This document shows, one piece after another, positions 26,705 through 35,154 of a stretch of 64,000 nt of DNA. Each line of letters opens with the position of its first letter. The first letter of the stretch is position 1. Both the position numbers and the translations under genes were made by a program. Origin of the DNA: Flexivirga aerilata (GTDB taxonomy: Bacteria; Actinomycetota; Actinomycetes; Actinomycetales; Dermatophilaceae); NCBI RefSeq assembly GCF_013002715.1, contig NZ_JABENB010000001.1, positions 558,001-622,000 of the forward strand, read 5' to 3'. Below the pieces are notes generated by a model that was not told the origin of the DNA, did not search any database, and was given only the letters and a program-made list of their open reading frames with translations.

Positions 26705-29065
26705 TCAGACGCCGGCGAGCACCGGGTCGTCCTTGTCGCCACCGTCGCCGTCACCGTCGCTGCCGCTGTCGGCGGCTGCGTGCCGGCCCCGGCCGGGACC
26801 GGAGGCCAGGCCCTCGCCCTCGACGTCGACCTTCGGCAGGATCTTGTCCAGCCACTTCGGCAGCCACCAGGCCTTGTCACCGAGCAGGTACATGACGGCG
26901 GGGATCAGCGTCATACGCACGATGAAGGCGTCGAAGAAGACCGCTGCGGCGAGCGCGAAGCCCATCGACTGGATCAGCGCGTTGTCCTGCAGCATGAACG
27001 CGGCGAACACCGAGATCATGATCGTCGCCGCGGCGGCGACCACGCGTGCTCCGTGCCGGAACCCGTCGATGATCGACTCCCGCGCGTCGGCGCCGTGGAC
27101 GTAGGCCTCGCGCATCCGGGTGACCAGGAAGACCTGGTAGTCCATCGCGAGCCCGAAGACGATCCCGATCAGGATCACCGGCATGAAGCTGACGATCGGT
27201 TGTCCCTCGACGATCCCGAACATGCCGTTCTGGAAGACCGCGACCGTCGCGCCGAGAGTCGCCAGCACCGACAGCAGGAAGCCCAGGGTCGCGGTGAGCG
27301 GCACCAGCACCGAGCGGAACACGATCATCAGCAGGATGAACGCCAGCCCGATCACGATCGCCAGGTATGGCGGGAGCGCGTCGGTCAGCCGCTGCGACAC
27401 GTCGGTCTGGATCGCGGTCTGACCGGTGACCCCGACCGTGGTGTTGGTGCGCTTCTCTATGGTCGACTGCCCGTCGCGCAGCGCGTTCAGCAGGTCGACG
27501 GTCGACGTGTCGTCGGCACCGCCCTTGGGCGTGACGAGGATCTGCGCACCGGTCTGGTCCTTGTTCATCCCGACGATCTGGGCGTTGGCGACATTCTTCT
27601 GCGCGCCGGCCCACTGCAGCACCGAGCCGAACGCGGCCGGACGCTGCTTGGCGTCGGTGATGTCGGAGGCGTCGGCCACGATGAGCAGCGGGGCCTGGCG
27701 GCCGGCGCCGAACGCCTCGGTCACCAGGTCGGCGGCCTTGCGCTGGGTGGTCGACGTTGCCGCGGTGGAGTCGCTCGGCAGCGCCAGCTGCATGTCCTTG
27801 ATCGGCCCGGAGAGAGCGCCGAGCAGCACGACGACGAGCGCGACGACGATTGCCGGCTTCTTGCCGATGAGGCGGGCCCAGCGGACGCCGTTGTTGGTGG
27901 TGCGGCCGTCCTCGGCCAGCTTGTCCTGACGCTTGCGCAGCTGACCACCGAACGCCTTCGACTTCAGCAGGCCGAGTATGGCGGGAAGCAGGGTCAGCGC
28001 GACCAGGACCGCGAAGGCGACGCTGCCGGCGGCGGCCAGACCCATCGAGGTCAGGAAGGGAATGCCGACCACCGAGAGGGCGCAGAGCGCGATGAGCACG
28101 GTCAGGCCGGCGAAAACGACTGCGCTTCCTGCCTTTCCGACGGCAAGACCGGCGGCGTGCGCCCTGTCGTCGGACTCCTGCAACTCGGTGCGATAGCGCG
28201 CGAGGATGAAGAGCGTGTAGTCGATGCCGACCGCCAGGCCGATCATCGTGGCGAGGATCGGGGTCGTGGTGCCGATGGTGGTGAAGCCGGTCGCGAACTG
28301 GATCGCCAGCTCGCCCATGCCGACGCCGATGAGGGCGGTGACGATCGGCATACCGGCGGCGACCAGCGAGCCGAAGGTGAGGAACAGCACGAACGCCGCG
28401 ACGATGATGCCGAGCAGTTCACTGCTGCCGCCCGGTGGCTCGACCGCCTGCATGCCGGAGCCGTTGACCTCCGCCTTCAGGCCGGCGCTGCGTGCGCCGT
28501 CCAGCGCCGAGAGCACGTCCTGCTGGGTGGATTTCTCCACGTCGGCGACGGTCTTGACGTCGAACTTCCACGAGATCGTGCCGGTGCGTCCGTCGGCCGA
28601 CAGCGGCGAGACCGCCTGGGCGTTCTTCTTGGCGGCCGCCTGCTCGGCGGCGCTCGGACCGGCCGCCTTCATCACCTGCTGCTCCTGCGCCTGCGCCGCG
28701 ATCACCGGGTTGACCGGCTTGTTCCGGGCGTCGGTCGGCATCTGCGGCAGCTTGTCGAGGCGGGCGATCAGCTGATTGACCGCGCCGGAATATTTGGCGT
28801 CGGTCAGCTTGCTCCCGCTCGGCGCCTGCACGACGACGGTCGCCGTCGCCTCGTCCTGGGCGTCGCCGGTGCCCGGGAAGAGCTTCTGCTGCATGTCCTG
28901 CGCCTTGAGCGACGGGATGCCCGGGATCGAGAACGTGTCGACCATCGGCTTGCTGACGCCGATCGCGAGTGAGCCGAAGCCGACCAGCACGATCAGCCAG
29001 CCGACGAGGAAGAGCGGCCAGCGCCGGTAGGCGGTGTGCCCGAGCCGGTAGAGCAGGGTTGCCAT
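26705..29065 (-). CDS. MMPL/RND family transporter
   Basis: Inner-membrane exporter of 786 residues of the MmpL/HAE-type RND superfamily, with about 12 membrane helices in two repeats and two large external loops. It opens MATLLYRLGHTAYRR with a first helix LFLVGWLIVLVGFGSLAIG. Each repeat has the conserved D-Y motifs: GLAVGIDYTLFILARYR and GLAMDYQVFLVTRMREA. Related proteins export lipids or drugs. A TetR gene lies 76 bases upstream on the same strand, with a strong operator in front, so drug- or lipid-induced expression is likely. The tail is Gly/Asp-rich. Confidence 0.9.
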   Translation of the reverse strand: MATLLYRLGHTAYRRWPLFLVGWLIVLVGFGSLAIGVSKPMVDTFSIPGIPSLKAQDMQQKLFPGTGDAQDEATATVVVQAPSGSKLTDAKYSGAVNQLIARLDKLPQMPTDARNKPVNPVIAAQAQEQQVMKAAGPSAAEQAAAKKNAQAVSPLSADGRTGTISWKFDVKTVADVEKSTQQDVLSALDGARSAGLKAEVNGSGMQAVEPPGGSSELLGIIVAAFVLFLTFGSLVAAGMPIVTALIGVGMGELAIQFATGFTTIGTTTPILATMIGLAVGIDYTLFILARYRTELQESDDRAHAAGLAVGKAGSAVVFAGLTVLIALCALSVVGIPFLTSMGLAAAGSVAFAVLVALTLLPAILGLLKSKAFGGQLRKRQDKLAEDGRTTNNGVRWARLIGKKPAIVVALVVVLLGALSGPIKDMQLALPSDSTAATSTTQRKAADLVTEAFGAGRQAPLLIVADASDITDAKQRPAAFGSVLQWAGAQKNVANAQIVGMNKDQTGAQILVTPKGGADDTSTVDLLNALRDGQSTIEKRTNTTVGVTGQTAIQTDVSQRLTDALPPYLAIVIGLAFILLMIVFRSVLVPLTATLGFLLSVLATLGATVAVFQNGMFGIVEGQPIVSFMPVILIGIVFGLAMDYQVFLVTRMREAYVHGADARESIIDGFRHGARVVAAAATIMISVFAAFMLQDNALIQSMGFALAAAVFFDAFIVRMTLIPAVMYLLGDKAWWLPKWLDKILPKVDVEGEGLASGPGRGRHAAADSGSDGDGDGGDKDDPVLAGV

Positions 29066-29141
29066 GAAGGATCCTTTGGGTGTGACTTGCGTGGGTATGA
29101 CGATGCGTCGCGAAAATGCTTGGTAAAGCTGGTGATTCGGT

Positions 29142-29780
29142 CTACTTCAGGAGCTTCCGAGCGATCTTCAGGTTGTCGAGGTAGATGTCGGCGAGCTCGC
29201 GCTCATCGCCCTCGCCGAAGTAGTGCAGCGAGACCTCGAAGACGCTCGCCAGCATCGCGAGGAGCAGGTGCGACCGTGGGTCGTCGGGCCTGATGCCCTC
29301 GCGCTGCTGGATCAGGCCCTGCAGACCCCCGATGAAGTCCTGGAAGAGGTCGGCCGTGGCGATCAGCAGCTTCGGGTTGCGCTCGAAGCACTGTCGCGTC
29401 ATGCGCAGGTCTTCCCGGGTGAACTCGTCACCGGCGGAGGCCCGCAGCGTGGCCAGCACCAACTCCGCCAGGTCGGCTACGGACTCCCCCGTGGGTCCGC
29501 CGGCGAGATAGACGTCGATGTCGTGCTGGTCCAACCACGGGCCTGCGCCGATGGTGGCCTCGAGCTTGCTGTCGTAGTAGTTGAAAAGAGTCCGGCGCGA
29601 CACCTCGGCGCGCTCCGCGAGCTCGTCGAGAGTGAAGTCGTCGTAACCCTTTTCGACCGCGAGCCGCTGGGCCGCCCGGGTGATGCGATATGCGGTCCGC
29701 AGCCGCTTGTCCGTCATCTTCGCCGCGACGAGGTGTCGCGGGTCGGTGTCGGTGGAGCCGCGGAATCGCATGGCCATCAT
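29142..29780 (-). CDS. TetR family transcriptional regulator
   Basis: DNA-binding repressor of about 212 residues. The HTH is near residues 35-60: GYDDFTLDELAERAEVSRRT followed by LFNYYDSK. The C-terminal ligand domain ends DIYLDNLKIARKLLK. Possible starts are the ATGs at 29780, 29777 and 29771. An upstream in-frame ATG at 29813 would run through the palindrome 29782-29807, so a start just after it is preferred, possibly leaderless. It heads a unit with the MMPL exporter gene, which it probably represses together with itself. Confidence 0.87.
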   Translation of the reverse strand: MMAMRFRGSTDTDPRHLVAAKMTDKRLRTAYRITRAAQRLAVEKGYDDFTLDELAERAEVSRRTLFNYYDSKLEATIGAGPWLDQHDIDVYLAGGPTGESVADLAELVLATLRASAGDEFTREDLRMTRQCFERNPKLLIATADLFQDFIGGLQGLIQQREGIRPDDPRSHLLLAMLASVFEVSLHYFGEGDERELADIYLDNLKIARKLLK

Positions 29781-29781
29781 G

Positions 29782-29807
29782 TTGCACTTTGATATGCCAA
29801 AGTGCAA
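29782..29807. promoter_or_regulatory. Perfect palindrome, probable TetR operator
   Basis: TTGCACTTTG (29782-29791) and CAAAGTGCAA (29798-29807) are perfect inverted arms with a 6-base spacer, directly in front of the tetR-like start. The dyad also covers a CATATC/TATCAA stretch that could be the -10 region. Confidence 0.8.
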
Positions 29808-29968
29808 ATTCATTGGAGTGTGACGTCCGCCTCATCTCGCCGGACGGGCGAGCGGCGCCCGCCGGCGCGAGTGGACTCCGTCGGCGCGTCCCGGTTGGAT
29901 CGGGTGGACAGTTGGGACACCATCGATGAGGCGCGCGCACCTGCGCCGCCGGAGTCAAGGAGGGACAC

Positions 29969-30676
29969 ATGTCTACGCCCACGGGTGGATCGTGGAACGA
30001 CGACAAGTCGTGGAACGACGACAAGCAGGGCCAGGGCGAGGGCAGCCGCGCGCCGTACGGTCAGCAGGGTCAGCAGCCGGGCCAGCAGAGTCAGCAGAGT
30101 CAACCGGGTCAGCCGGGCCAGCCGGGTTACGGCGTGCCCCAGGGGCAGAGCCTCGGTCAGGGGTTCGGCCAGCAGTCGGGTTATGACCGGCCGACGCAGC
30201 AGCAGCCGGCCCCGGCATACGGGCAGAGCCAGCAGGCCGGGCAGCAGCAGGCGAGCGAGCACCAGGCCGGCCAGCAGGCACACCAGGGCAGCCACGGCCG
30301 TGGCTTCGGTCAGCAGGCCCAGCAGGTCGGTTCGCAGTTCGCCTCCGACGCCGGGCAGGTCGCGGCGGGCGCCGGCGACGGCATCGGGGCGCTGTTCTCG
30401 GACCTGCAGTTCAAGAAGTCGCTCACCGAGAAGATCGCCGGGCTGACCTTCCTCGGCGTGATCATCTGGGCGGTGCTGAACTTCCTCAGCAACCTGTTCT
30501 ACAACTTCGGCAGCCAGGACTTCGGCGGCCAGTCGGTGAAGAACATGAGCACCGGCTCGGCGCTGATGCACACCCTGGCCGACCTCGTCTGGCTGATCAT
30601 CGTCGTCGCGATCGTGCGACTGCTGCTCGAGGTGGCGATCAACATCGCGCGCATCGCGCAGCGCAGCAGGAGCTGA
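29969..30676 (+). CDS. DUF4282 membrane protein with Gln/Gly-rich N-terminal tail
   Basis: Protein of 235 residues. Residues 1-125 are low complexity, rich in Gln, Gly, Ser and Pro (QQGQQPGQQSQQSQ, then QSLGQGFGQQSGYDRP), and look disordered. The C-terminal 100 residues are a DUF4282 domain with two membrane helices: LTFLGVIIWAVLNFLSNLFY and ALMHTLADLVWLIIVVAIVR, then a basic end. The function is unknown. The motif QSLGQGFGQ also occurs in the unrelated membrane protein at 43671-44801. GGAGG precedes the ATG at 29969. A stem-loop follows. Confidence 0.82.
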   Translation: MSTPTGGSWNDDKSWNDDKQGQGEGSRAPYGQQGQQPGQQSQQSQPGQPGQPGYGVPQGQSLGQGFGQQSGYDRPTQQQPAPAYGQSQQAGQQQASEHQAGQQAHQGSHGRGFGQQAQQVGSQFASDAGQVAAGAGDGIGALFSDLQFKKSLTEKIAGLTFLGVIIWAVLNFLSNLFYNFGSQDFGGQSVKNMSTGSALMHTLADLVWLIIVVAIVRLLLEVAINIARIAQRSRS

Positions 30677-30689
30677 CAGCTCCCCCCAG

Positions 30690-30720
30690 CGGCCGGTCCC
30701 GAGTTTTTCGGGGCCGGCCG
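30690..30720 (+). terminator. Stem-loop after the DUF4282 gene
   Basis: A 13-bp stem (CGGCCGGTCCCGA with TCGGGGCCGGCCG, one T-G pair) and a 5-base GTTTT loop, followed by TTTCG, 13 bases after the stop. Confidence 0.7.
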
Positions 30721-30755
30721 TTTCGCATCCGCCGGGCGCGTCACCGCCTCCGTGT

Positions 30756-30791
30756 GATACAACATATCCGAACATTTTCGAACGTTGATCC
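30756..30791 (+). promoter_or_regulatory. AT-rich promoter/operator region before galT
   Basis: This AT-rich stretch holds CCGAACATTTTCGAACGTTG, with CGAACA and CGAACG repeated at about one helical turn. That resembles sites of DeoR-family sugar regulators. A GATACAAC stretch just upstream could be the -10. No regulator gene is adjacent. Confidence 0.45.
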
Positions 30792-30803
30792 GTGGAGACC
30801 CGC

Positions 30804-31880
30804 ATGGAGCGCACGACAGGTCGGCTCGCCGACGGCCGCGAGATCATCTGGTATGACGCCGACGGCACCGGCCGGGTCGCCGCCGCCGACCAGCGCGACC
30901 TGCCCGCTGCGGTCACCAACTCCCAGCTGCGGCGGGACCCGCTGACCGGTGAGTGGATCGCGATCGCGTCGCACCGGCAGAGCCGCACCTACATGCCGCC
31001 GGCGAACGAGTGTCCGCTGTGCCCGTCGCGCGACCACCTGTCCGAGGTGCCGTCGACCGAATATCAGGTGGTGGCCTTCGAAAACCGTTTCCCGTCATAC
31101 AGTTTGGCGGCGGAGGGTGGCGAGACGGTCGAGACCGGCCTGGAGCAGACGCGGCCTGGGCACGGCCGGTGCGAGGTCGTCTGCTTCACCAGCGACCACA
31201 ACTCGACGTTCGCGGCTCTGCCGCCGCAGCAGGCACGGCTGGTGGTCGACACCTGGGCGGACCGGACGACCGCGCTGTCGGCGATGCCCGGCATCGAGCA
31301 CGTCTTCCCGTTCGAAAACCGCGGCAAGGAGATCGGTGTCACCCTGCAGCACCCGCACGGGCAGATCTACGCCTATCCGTTCGTGCCGCCGCGCGCGTTG
31401 CAGGAGCTGACGCAGGCCGAGGACTACCGCGCGCGGACCGGGCGGTCGCTCTTCGGGGACGTCATCGAGCGCGAAATCGCTGACGGCGCAAGGGTGGTCG
31501 CGAGCAACGACGAGTGGGTTGCGTTCGTGCCCTATGCCGCACGCTGGCCGATCGAGGTGCATTTCTACCCGCGCCGGCAGGTGCCCGACCTCCCAGCACT
31601 GGACGACGCCGCACGCGACGGGTTCGTGCCGATCTACCTGGACGTGCTGCGGCGCTTCGACCGCCTCTACTCCGAGCCGACGCCCTACATCGCGGCCTGG
31701 CAGCAGGCGCCGGTGCGCGCGCACCGCGACGAGGCGTGGCTGCACCTGGAGCTCTACTCGATCCGTCGCGCCGAGGGCAAGGTGAAGTTCCTCGCCGGAT
31801 CCGAGTCCGGGCAGGGCGCTTTCGTCAACGACGGGCTGCCGGAGGCGCTGGCCGATCGGCTGCGGGAGGTTGCTTCATGA
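30804..31880 (+). CDS. galT: Galactose-1-phosphate uridylyltransferase
   Basis: Leloir-pathway enzyme of 358 residues that swaps UMP between UDP-glucose and galactose-1-phosphate. The active-site HPHGQIYAYPF is near residue 182, preceded by FENRGKEIGVTLQ. Zinc-binding-type cysteines occur in ECPLCPS. The segment NEWVAF/PYAARWPIEVHFYP is also typical. Start chosen: the ATG at 30804 with GGAG at 30794-30797; an in-frame GTG at 30792 is the alternative. The stop overlaps galK's start as ATGA, so the two are coupled. No galE lies next to them. Confidence 0.95.
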   Translation: MERTTGRLADGREIIWYDADGTGRVAAADQRDLPAAVTNSQLRRDPLTGEWIAIASHRQSRTYMPPANECPLCPSRDHLSEVPSTEYQVVAFENRFPSYSLAAEGGETVETGLEQTRPGHGRCEVVCFTSDHNSTFAALPPQQARLVVDTWADRTTALSAMPGIEHVFPFENRGKEIGVTLQHPHGQIYAYPFVPPRALQELTQAEDYRARTGRSLFGDVIEREIADGARVVASNDEWVAFVPYAARWPIEVHFYPRRQVPDLPALDDAARDGFVPIYLDVLRRFDRLYSEPTPYIAAWQQAPVRAHRDEAWLHLELYSIRRAEGKVKFLAGSESGQGAFVNDGLPEALADRLREVAS

Positions 31881-33058
31881 GCGTCGTGCGCACCCCTGCC
31901 GAGATCGATGTCGACGCGCTGGTCGCGCGCTTCGCGCAGCTGTATGACGGGGCGCCCGCCGGCGTCTGGGCCGCGCCGGGGCGGGTGAACATCATTGGCG
32001 AGCACACCGACTACAACGGCGGCTTCGTGCTGCCGATCGCGTTGGCACAGCACACGATTGCCGCGGTCCGGCAGCGCGATGACGAGAGGGTGCGGGTCGC
32101 GTCCGCGTCGATGGACGGCGGCGCACCGGTGGAGTTCGAGCTGTCCGACATGGCTCCGGGCGGCGAATACGGTTGGGCGTCATACGTCGTCGGCGTGGGG
32201 TGGGCGGCGCGACAGCGCAGGCTGCCGGTGACCGGCATCGACATTGCCCTGGACTCGAATGTTCCTCTCGGCGCTGGGCTTTCGTCGTCGGCGGCACTCT
32301 CCTGTGTGACCGCACGGGCCTGGTCGGACCTGCTCGGCTGGGGCATCGACGACGAGACCGTGGCCGACCTCGGGCGCGACGCCGAGAACCACATCGCCGG
32401 CGCGCCCACCGGCTTGATGGATCAGCTCGCGTCGGTGTGCGGCTGGGCGGCGCACGCGATGCAGATCGACACCCGAGCAGTCACCGTCAACCAAATCCCT
32501 TTCGATCTGGGCAGATTCGGGCTCTCGCTCCTCGTGGTCGACTCGCACACCGAGCACTCGCACGCCGGAGGCGAATACGCCGAGCGTCGCCGGTCCACCC
32601 AGGAGGCCGCCCTCCGGCTCGGCGTCGCCGAGTTGCGCGACGTGCCGTTGGAGAGTCTCGCCACCACGCTCGACAAGCTGCCGGACCTCCTGCGCCGGCG
32701 CGCACGGCACGTGATCACCGACTCCGCGCGGGTCGAGCAGGTCGCGGCGGCACTCGCCGCCGGTGACGACCCGCGCCGCATCGGCTCCCTGCTCAACGAC
32801 TCACACGCGTCGATGCGGGACGACTTCGAGATCACCGTGCCGTCGGTCGACACGATCCAGGCCGCCGCGGTGGCCGCCGGTGCCTACGGCGCCCGGATGA
32901 CCGGCGGCGGCTTCGGCGGTTGCGTGATCGCGCTGGTCGACGGCGACGCCGCCGAAACGGTGGCGCAGGCGTGTGCTGCCGCCGCCGAGCGTGGCGGCTT
33001 CCCGGCGCCGACGGCCTTCGAGGCAGTCCCGAGCACCGGCGCGACCCGCCTGCGCTGA
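31877..33058 (+). CDS. galK: Galactokinase
   Basis: GHMP kinase of 393 residues that phosphorylates galactose at C1, the first committed step of the Leloir pathway. The galactokinase signature GRVNIIGEHTDYNGGFVLP is near residues 36-54. The ATP-binding motif 2 is PLGAGLSSSAALSC and motif 3 is MTGGGFGGCVIALVD near the C-terminus. The ATG at 31877 overlaps the galT stop. The operon seems limited to galT-galK and ends before the nested inverted repeats at 33070. Confidence 0.95.
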   Translation: MSVVRTPAEIDVDALVARFAQLYDGAPAGVWAAPGRVNIIGEHTDYNGGFVLPIALAQHTIAAVRQRDDERVRVASASMDGGAPVEFELSDMAPGGEYGWASYVVGVGWAARQRRLPVTGIDIALDSNVPLGAGLSSSAALSCVTARAWSDLLGWGIDDETVADLGRDAENHIAGAPTGLMDQLASVCGWAAHAMQIDTRAVTVNQIPFDLGRFGLSLLVVDSHTEHSHAGGEYAERRRSTQEAALRLGVAELRDVPLESLATTLDKLPDLLRRRARHVITDSARVEQVAAALAAGDDPRRIGSLLNDSHASMRDDFEITVPSVDTIQAAAVAAGAYGARMTGGGFGGCVIALVDGDAAETVAQACAAAAERGGFPAPTAFEAVPSTGATRLR

Positions 33059-33069
33059 CCCCCCCTCTT

Positions 33070-33165
33070 CGCCGAGAGGCCCACTTATCGCCGAGGGGAC
33101 CACTTATCCGGGCGGTTCACCGGGGGGATATGTGGTCCTGTCGCCGGTAAGTGGGCCTCTCGGCG
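33070..33165. repeat. Nested inverted repeats after galK
   Basis: The outer arms are 18 bp and perfect: 33070-33087 (CGCCGAGAGGCCCACTTA) and 33148-33165. The inner arms are 13 bp with one mismatch: 33097-33109 and 33126-33138. The words CCACTTATC and GATAAGTGG recur in alternating orientation. The structure could act as a terminator, an extended hairpin, or be a decayed repeat element. Confidence 0.75.
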
Positions 33166-33188
33166 AGGGGTGGCAGAGGGCGGTCACG

Positions 33189-33194
33189 TAGGGT
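33189..33194 (+). promoter_or_regulatory. Candidate -10 box of the tyrosine phosphatase gene
   Basis: TAGGGT, seven bases before the GTG at 33202, with no ribosome site; leaderless pattern. Confidence 0.4.
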
Positions 33195-33201
33195 CCATCG
33201 G

Positions 33202-33690
33202 GTGACCTACGCCGTGTGTTTCGTGTGTTCGGGCAACATCTGCCGGTCGCCGATGGGGGAGGTCATCCTCCGGTCGATGCTGGAGGACGCCGGGCTCGGC
33301 GACGAGGTGACCGTCGACTCCGCAGGCGTCGGGGGCTGGCACGTCGGCGAACCCGCCGACCCACGCACCGTCGCCGCCCTGCGACGCGGAGGCTACGACG
33401 GCAGCACGCACCGGGCCAAGCAGATCGACGCGTCATACCTGACCGAACGCGACCTGATCCTCGGCGCCGACCGCGGCCACGTGCGGGAGATCCTGCACCT
33501 CGCCGGCCAGGGCACGGCCGACGCGGACGTGCGCCTGGTGCGCGAATTCGACCCGGTGGCAATGCAATCCGGCGATCTCGAACTCGACGACCCCTACTAC
33601 GGCAACGCCGCCGACTTCGACAGGTGCCGCGACGAGGTCGAGGCCGCGTGCCGCGGGCTGGTCGACGAGATCACCCGACAGCTGCGCTGA
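33202..33690 (+). CDS. Low molecular weight protein-tyrosine phosphatase
   Basis: Cytoplasmic phosphatase of 162 residues with the CX5R loop near the N-terminus (VCFVCSGNICRSPMGE) and the general-acid Asp in LELDDPYYG near residue 130. It matches the arsenate-reductase-like LMW-PTP fold (PtpA/Wzb type). In actinobacteria such enzymes may be secreted or act on tyrosine kinases, but no kinase or polysaccharide genes lie next to it here. GTG start, probably leaderless. Confidence 0.9.
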   Translation: MTYAVCFVCSGNICRSPMGEVILRSMLEDAGLGDEVTVDSAGVGGWHVGEPADPRTVAALRRGGYDGSTHRAKQIDASYLTERDLILGADRGHVREILHLAGQGTADADVRLVREFDPVAMQSGDLELDDPYYGNAADFDRCRDEVEAACRGLVDEITRQLR

Positions 33691-33711
33691 CGCTGCGGCA
33701 TACCGGCTGCG

Positions 33712-34137
33712 TCATACCAACGGCAGGTCGCCGCGCGCGACGTCGCTCGCCCATTGCAGGACGAGCAGGTCGTCGAGGTGGCCGGTCGGCAGCCAGTCGG
33801 GCACGACGTCACGTTCGGTCACCAGGTAGTGCAGCGCGGCGATCACCACCCGGGGGCGCGGGTCGGAGGTCAGCACCGCCCGCCGCTCGGCCGTCAGGCC
33901 CGGCTCGGTCAGCTCCTCCAGGTGGGCCTCCACCATCGCCCCGGCGATGTCCACGTGCACCCCGCGGGGCGAGCTGGTGAGTGACCCGACCGCGAAGACC
34001 TTGCGCTCGACGTCGGCGAGCAGCTGCCGCAGCCCCGCGGCGTCGCCGGCCAGCTGCGCCGCGACCTCGCGCGACCGCCGGAACGACGCCGACGCGAGCA
34101 GCCGAGCGAGCCCTATCCCCTCGATTGCATCGCCCAT
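33712..34137 (-). CDS. DUF1232-like small protein
   Basis: Protein of 141 residues. The C-terminal half contains HYLVTERDVVPDWLPTGHLD followed by DLLVLQWA, which matches the DUF1232 (YkvA) pattern of a Tyr/Asp-Pro-rich motif, here without strongly hydrophobic helices. The N-terminal half is helical (IGLARLLASASFRRSREVAA). Function unknown. Start chosen: the ATG at 34137, with an excellent GGAGGAGAA ribosome site. It is convergent with the phosphatase gene. Confidence 0.65.
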   Translation of the reverse strand: MGDAIEGIGLARLLASASFRRSREVAAQLAGDAAGLRQLLADVERKVFAVGSLTSSPRGVHVDIAGAMVEAHLEELTEPGLTAERRAVLTSDPRPRVVIAALHYLVTERDVVPDWLPTGHLDDLLVLQWASDVARGDLPLV

Positions 34138-34283
34138 CGATTCTCCTCCCACCTCGCCACCGTAGGCCGGACCGGCGGCCGAGTAACCGATTTCACCCAC
34201 ATTGGACGAACACCGGGCCGCCGGGCGACCTGCGGCCGCCGGACGATCGGCCCCGCGCAGCCCGGGTATGCCGCGCGGGCGCC

Positions 34284-34289
34284 TAAGCT
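34284..34289 (+). promoter_or_regulatory. Candidate -10 box of the VOC protein gene
   Basis: TAAGCT, seven bases before the ATG at 34297 and without a ribosome site, a clear leaderless arrangement. Confidence 0.45.
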
Positions 34290-34296
34290 TCGACGC

Positions 34297-35082
34297 ATGG
34301 CAACCCGGAACACTCCCTGGCCCGCGGGCACACCGTGCTGGATCGACTGCGCATTCGAGCCCGAGCACCGCGGCATGCACCACGCGCGCGACTTCTACAG
34401 CAAGCTCTTCGGCTGGCGGATGGAGGAGGGCCCGAAGGAGACCGGGGGTTACACCACCTGTTTCAAGGACGACGAGCCGGCCGCGGCGATCATGCCCAAG
34501 ACGGACGAGCAGCAGCCGACCGCGTGGGTGACCTACCTGGCCACCGACGATGTCGACGCGACCGTCGCCAGGGTGCGCGCGGCGGGCGGTCAGGTGGTCG
34601 TGGAGCCGCAGGACGTGCTCACCGCCGGGCGCATGGCGTTCTGCGTGGATCCGACCGGCGCGTTCTTCGGCCTGTGGCAGGCGGGCGACCACATCGGCTT
34701 CGGCATCGTCAACGAGCCCGACACCGTCACCTGGAACGACCTGATGACGCGCGACCTGCCGGCGGCGAAGGCGTTCTACGCGAGCGTCTTCGGCTACACG
34801 TATGACGAGCGTGGCGACGCGTATGCCGTCATACAGCTGCCGGACGGCACGGTCGTCGGCGGCATGCACCAGGCCGACCAGCTGGACGCCGACACCCCGG
34901 CCAGCTGGCTGGTGCACTTCGCGGTCGCCGACCGGGACTCCTCGGCGCAGATCGCGCAGGAGCTCGGCGCCGCGATCCTGATGACCTACGACACGCCGTT
35001 CGGACCCGAGGCACTGCTGCAGGGCAAGCACGGCGAGGTCTTCACGGTCTTCTCGCCCGCGGCGGACGCGCCCGCGCAGTAG
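34297..35082 (+). CDS. VOC family protein with two glyoxalase-like domains
   Basis: Protein of 261 residues built from two beta-alpha-beta-beta-beta repeats. Repeat 1 is about residues 10-125 (WIDCAFEPEHRGMHHARDFY to DPTGAFFGLWQAGDH) and repeat 2 about 130-258 (TWNDLMTRDLPAAKAFYASV to GEVFTVFSPA). Each has the usual AxxFYxxxFGW/Y start. Relatives include glyoxalases, dioxygenases and drug-binding proteins. The metal-binding positions are only partly conserved (H, E), so the activity is open. It appears to be transcribed alone upstream of purB. Confidence 0.82.
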   Translation: MATRNTPWPAGTPCWIDCAFEPEHRGMHHARDFYSKLFGWRMEEGPKETGGYTTCFKDDEPAAAIMPKTDEQQPTAWVTYLATDDVDATVARVRAAGGQVVVEPQDVLTAGRMAFCVDPTGAFFGLWQAGDHIGFGIVNEPDTVTWNDLMTRDLPAAKAFYASVFGYTYDERGDAYAVIQLPDGTVVGGMHQADQLDADTPASWLVHFAVADRDSSAQIAQELGAAILMTYDTPFGPEALLQGKHGEVFTVFSPAADAPAQ

Positions 35083-35154
35083 CGCGGCCGCCGGCGCCGA
35101 CCCGGCCGCCCGGCGCGTGGGCAGGTGCCGATGGCGTTCTGGGAGACTTTGCCC

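Noticed and set aside
26387..28972. 861-codon plus-strand frame opposite the MMPL gene
   Set aside because: Low-complexity Asp/His/Gly/Arg composition typical of antisense frames; no domain seen and it crosses the perfect terminator hairpin.
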